A stretch of 7,058 nucleotides of DNA, taken from JBBQSF01 sp038214085 (GTDB lineage Bacteria; Bacteroidota; Bacteroidia; Bacteroidales; CG2-30-32-10). A model generated the notes under the pieces. It did not search any database and was not told the DNA's origin. It worked only from the letters and a program-made list of their open reading frames with translations. Each line of letters opens with the position of its first letter. Positions within the stretch are counted from its first letter, which is position 1. The stretch is taken from positions 1 through 7,058 of the forward strand of contig JBBQSF010000143.1 in assembly GCA_038214085.1 (NCBI GenBank), read 5' to 3'. Both the position numbers and the translations under genes were made by a program. This document shows, in pieces, positions 6,658 through 7,058 of this stretch.

Positions 6658-7058
6658 ATGAAAATAAACTGTATTGCTATTGACGATGAGCCTCTAGCTC
6701 TTGAAATTATTCAGGATTATGTGGAACGCTTTCCTTTTCTGAACCTTATGGCCACATTTACAAATGCAACCGAATCAATTACATTTATAAAACAGAACAA
6801 AATTGATCTCATTTTTTTAGATATTCAAATGGATGAGCTTACCGGGATTCAATTGCTGAATATTATCAATCCCCATCCACACGTTATTTTTACTACTGCT
6901 TACGACAATTATGCATTACAAGGATATGAACTGGATGTGATTGACTATCTTCTAAAACCATTTTCGTTCGAACGTTTTGGTAAGGCAATTGATAAGGCCT
7001 ACGAAAAGATAATAGTAAATAAAATACCCGTCAAAATTGCAAACGGAGATATTCAGAG
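6658..7058 (+). CDS. LytTR-type response regulator, N-terminal receiver part (3' end outside window)
   Basis: The frame opens at ATG 6658 and stays open to the window end (133 codons plus two bases). It shows a complete receiver domain: acidic pocket Asp9/Asp10 in CIAIDDEP, phosphoacceptor Asp55 in LIFLDIQM, Thr79/Thr80 in IFTTAYDNYA, and Lys100-Pro101 in DYLLKPFSF. The 'AYDNYALQGYELDVIDYLLKP' style with no linker of the OmpR or NarL kind is characteristic of AlgR/LytR regulators. The sequence after it (P-V-K-I-A-N-G-D-I) looks like the first strand of a LytTR DNA-binding domain, which would continue outside the window. The gene lies 40 bases after the kinase on the same strand and is its likely partner. 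No good Shine-Dalgarno site is seen. An ATG five bases upstream (6653) hits a stop after two codons, so it is not the start. Confidence 0.92.
   Translation, partial: MKINCIAIDDEPLALEIIQDYVERFPFLNLMATFTNATESITFIKQNKIDLIFLDIQMDELTGIQLLNIINPHPHVIFTTAYDNYALQGYELDVIDYLLKPFSFERFGKAIDKAYEKIIVNKIPVKIANGDIQ

Overview
The window reads as an AT-rich chromosomal segment of a member of the Bacteroidota, probably an uncultured or environmental lineage. The support is indirect. It has A-rich leaders without clear Shine-Dalgarno sites, a DUF6056-type membrane protein, an AddB-like nuclease of the 'inactivated helicase' kind, a small Sec-exported OmpA-domain protein cleaved before Gln, and a LytS-type kinase / LytTR-type regulator pair. 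All genes lie on the + strand. I see no mobile element, CRISPR array, tRNA or rRNA.

Layout: (1) bases 1-274 are the 3' end of a sugar nucleotidyltransferase; (2) 267-1682 is a polytopic membrane protein of DUF6056 / GT-C-like type, overlapping gene 1 by 8 bases; (3) 1684-4530 is a 948-residue AddB-like protein with a RecB-family nuclease domain and a four-cysteine Fe-S staple, one base after gene 2; (4) 4575-5267 is a periplasmic OmpA-domain protein, 44 bases after gene 3; (5) 5268-5582 is a 315-base non-coding gap with a weak hairpin and a weak inverted repeat; (6) 5583-6617 is a membrane-bound LytS-type histidine kinase; (7) 6658-7058 is the receiver part of its probable response regulator, cut by the window end.

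Genes 1-3 are packed so tightly that they are almost certainly co-transcribed and translationally coupled, and gene 4 may belong to the same transcript. Genes 1, 2 and 4 have envelope themes (activated sugar, membrane glycan or lipid-linked sugar chemistry, peptidoglycan anchoring). Gene 3 is a DNA repair enzyme that seems to be a passenger. Genes 6-7 form a separate two-component operon whose signal and targets cannot be read from here. I found no convincing undescribed system. The points worth a second look are the AddB-like protein without a Walker A motif or adjacent AddA partner, and the coupled nucleotidyltransferase/DUF6056 pair.
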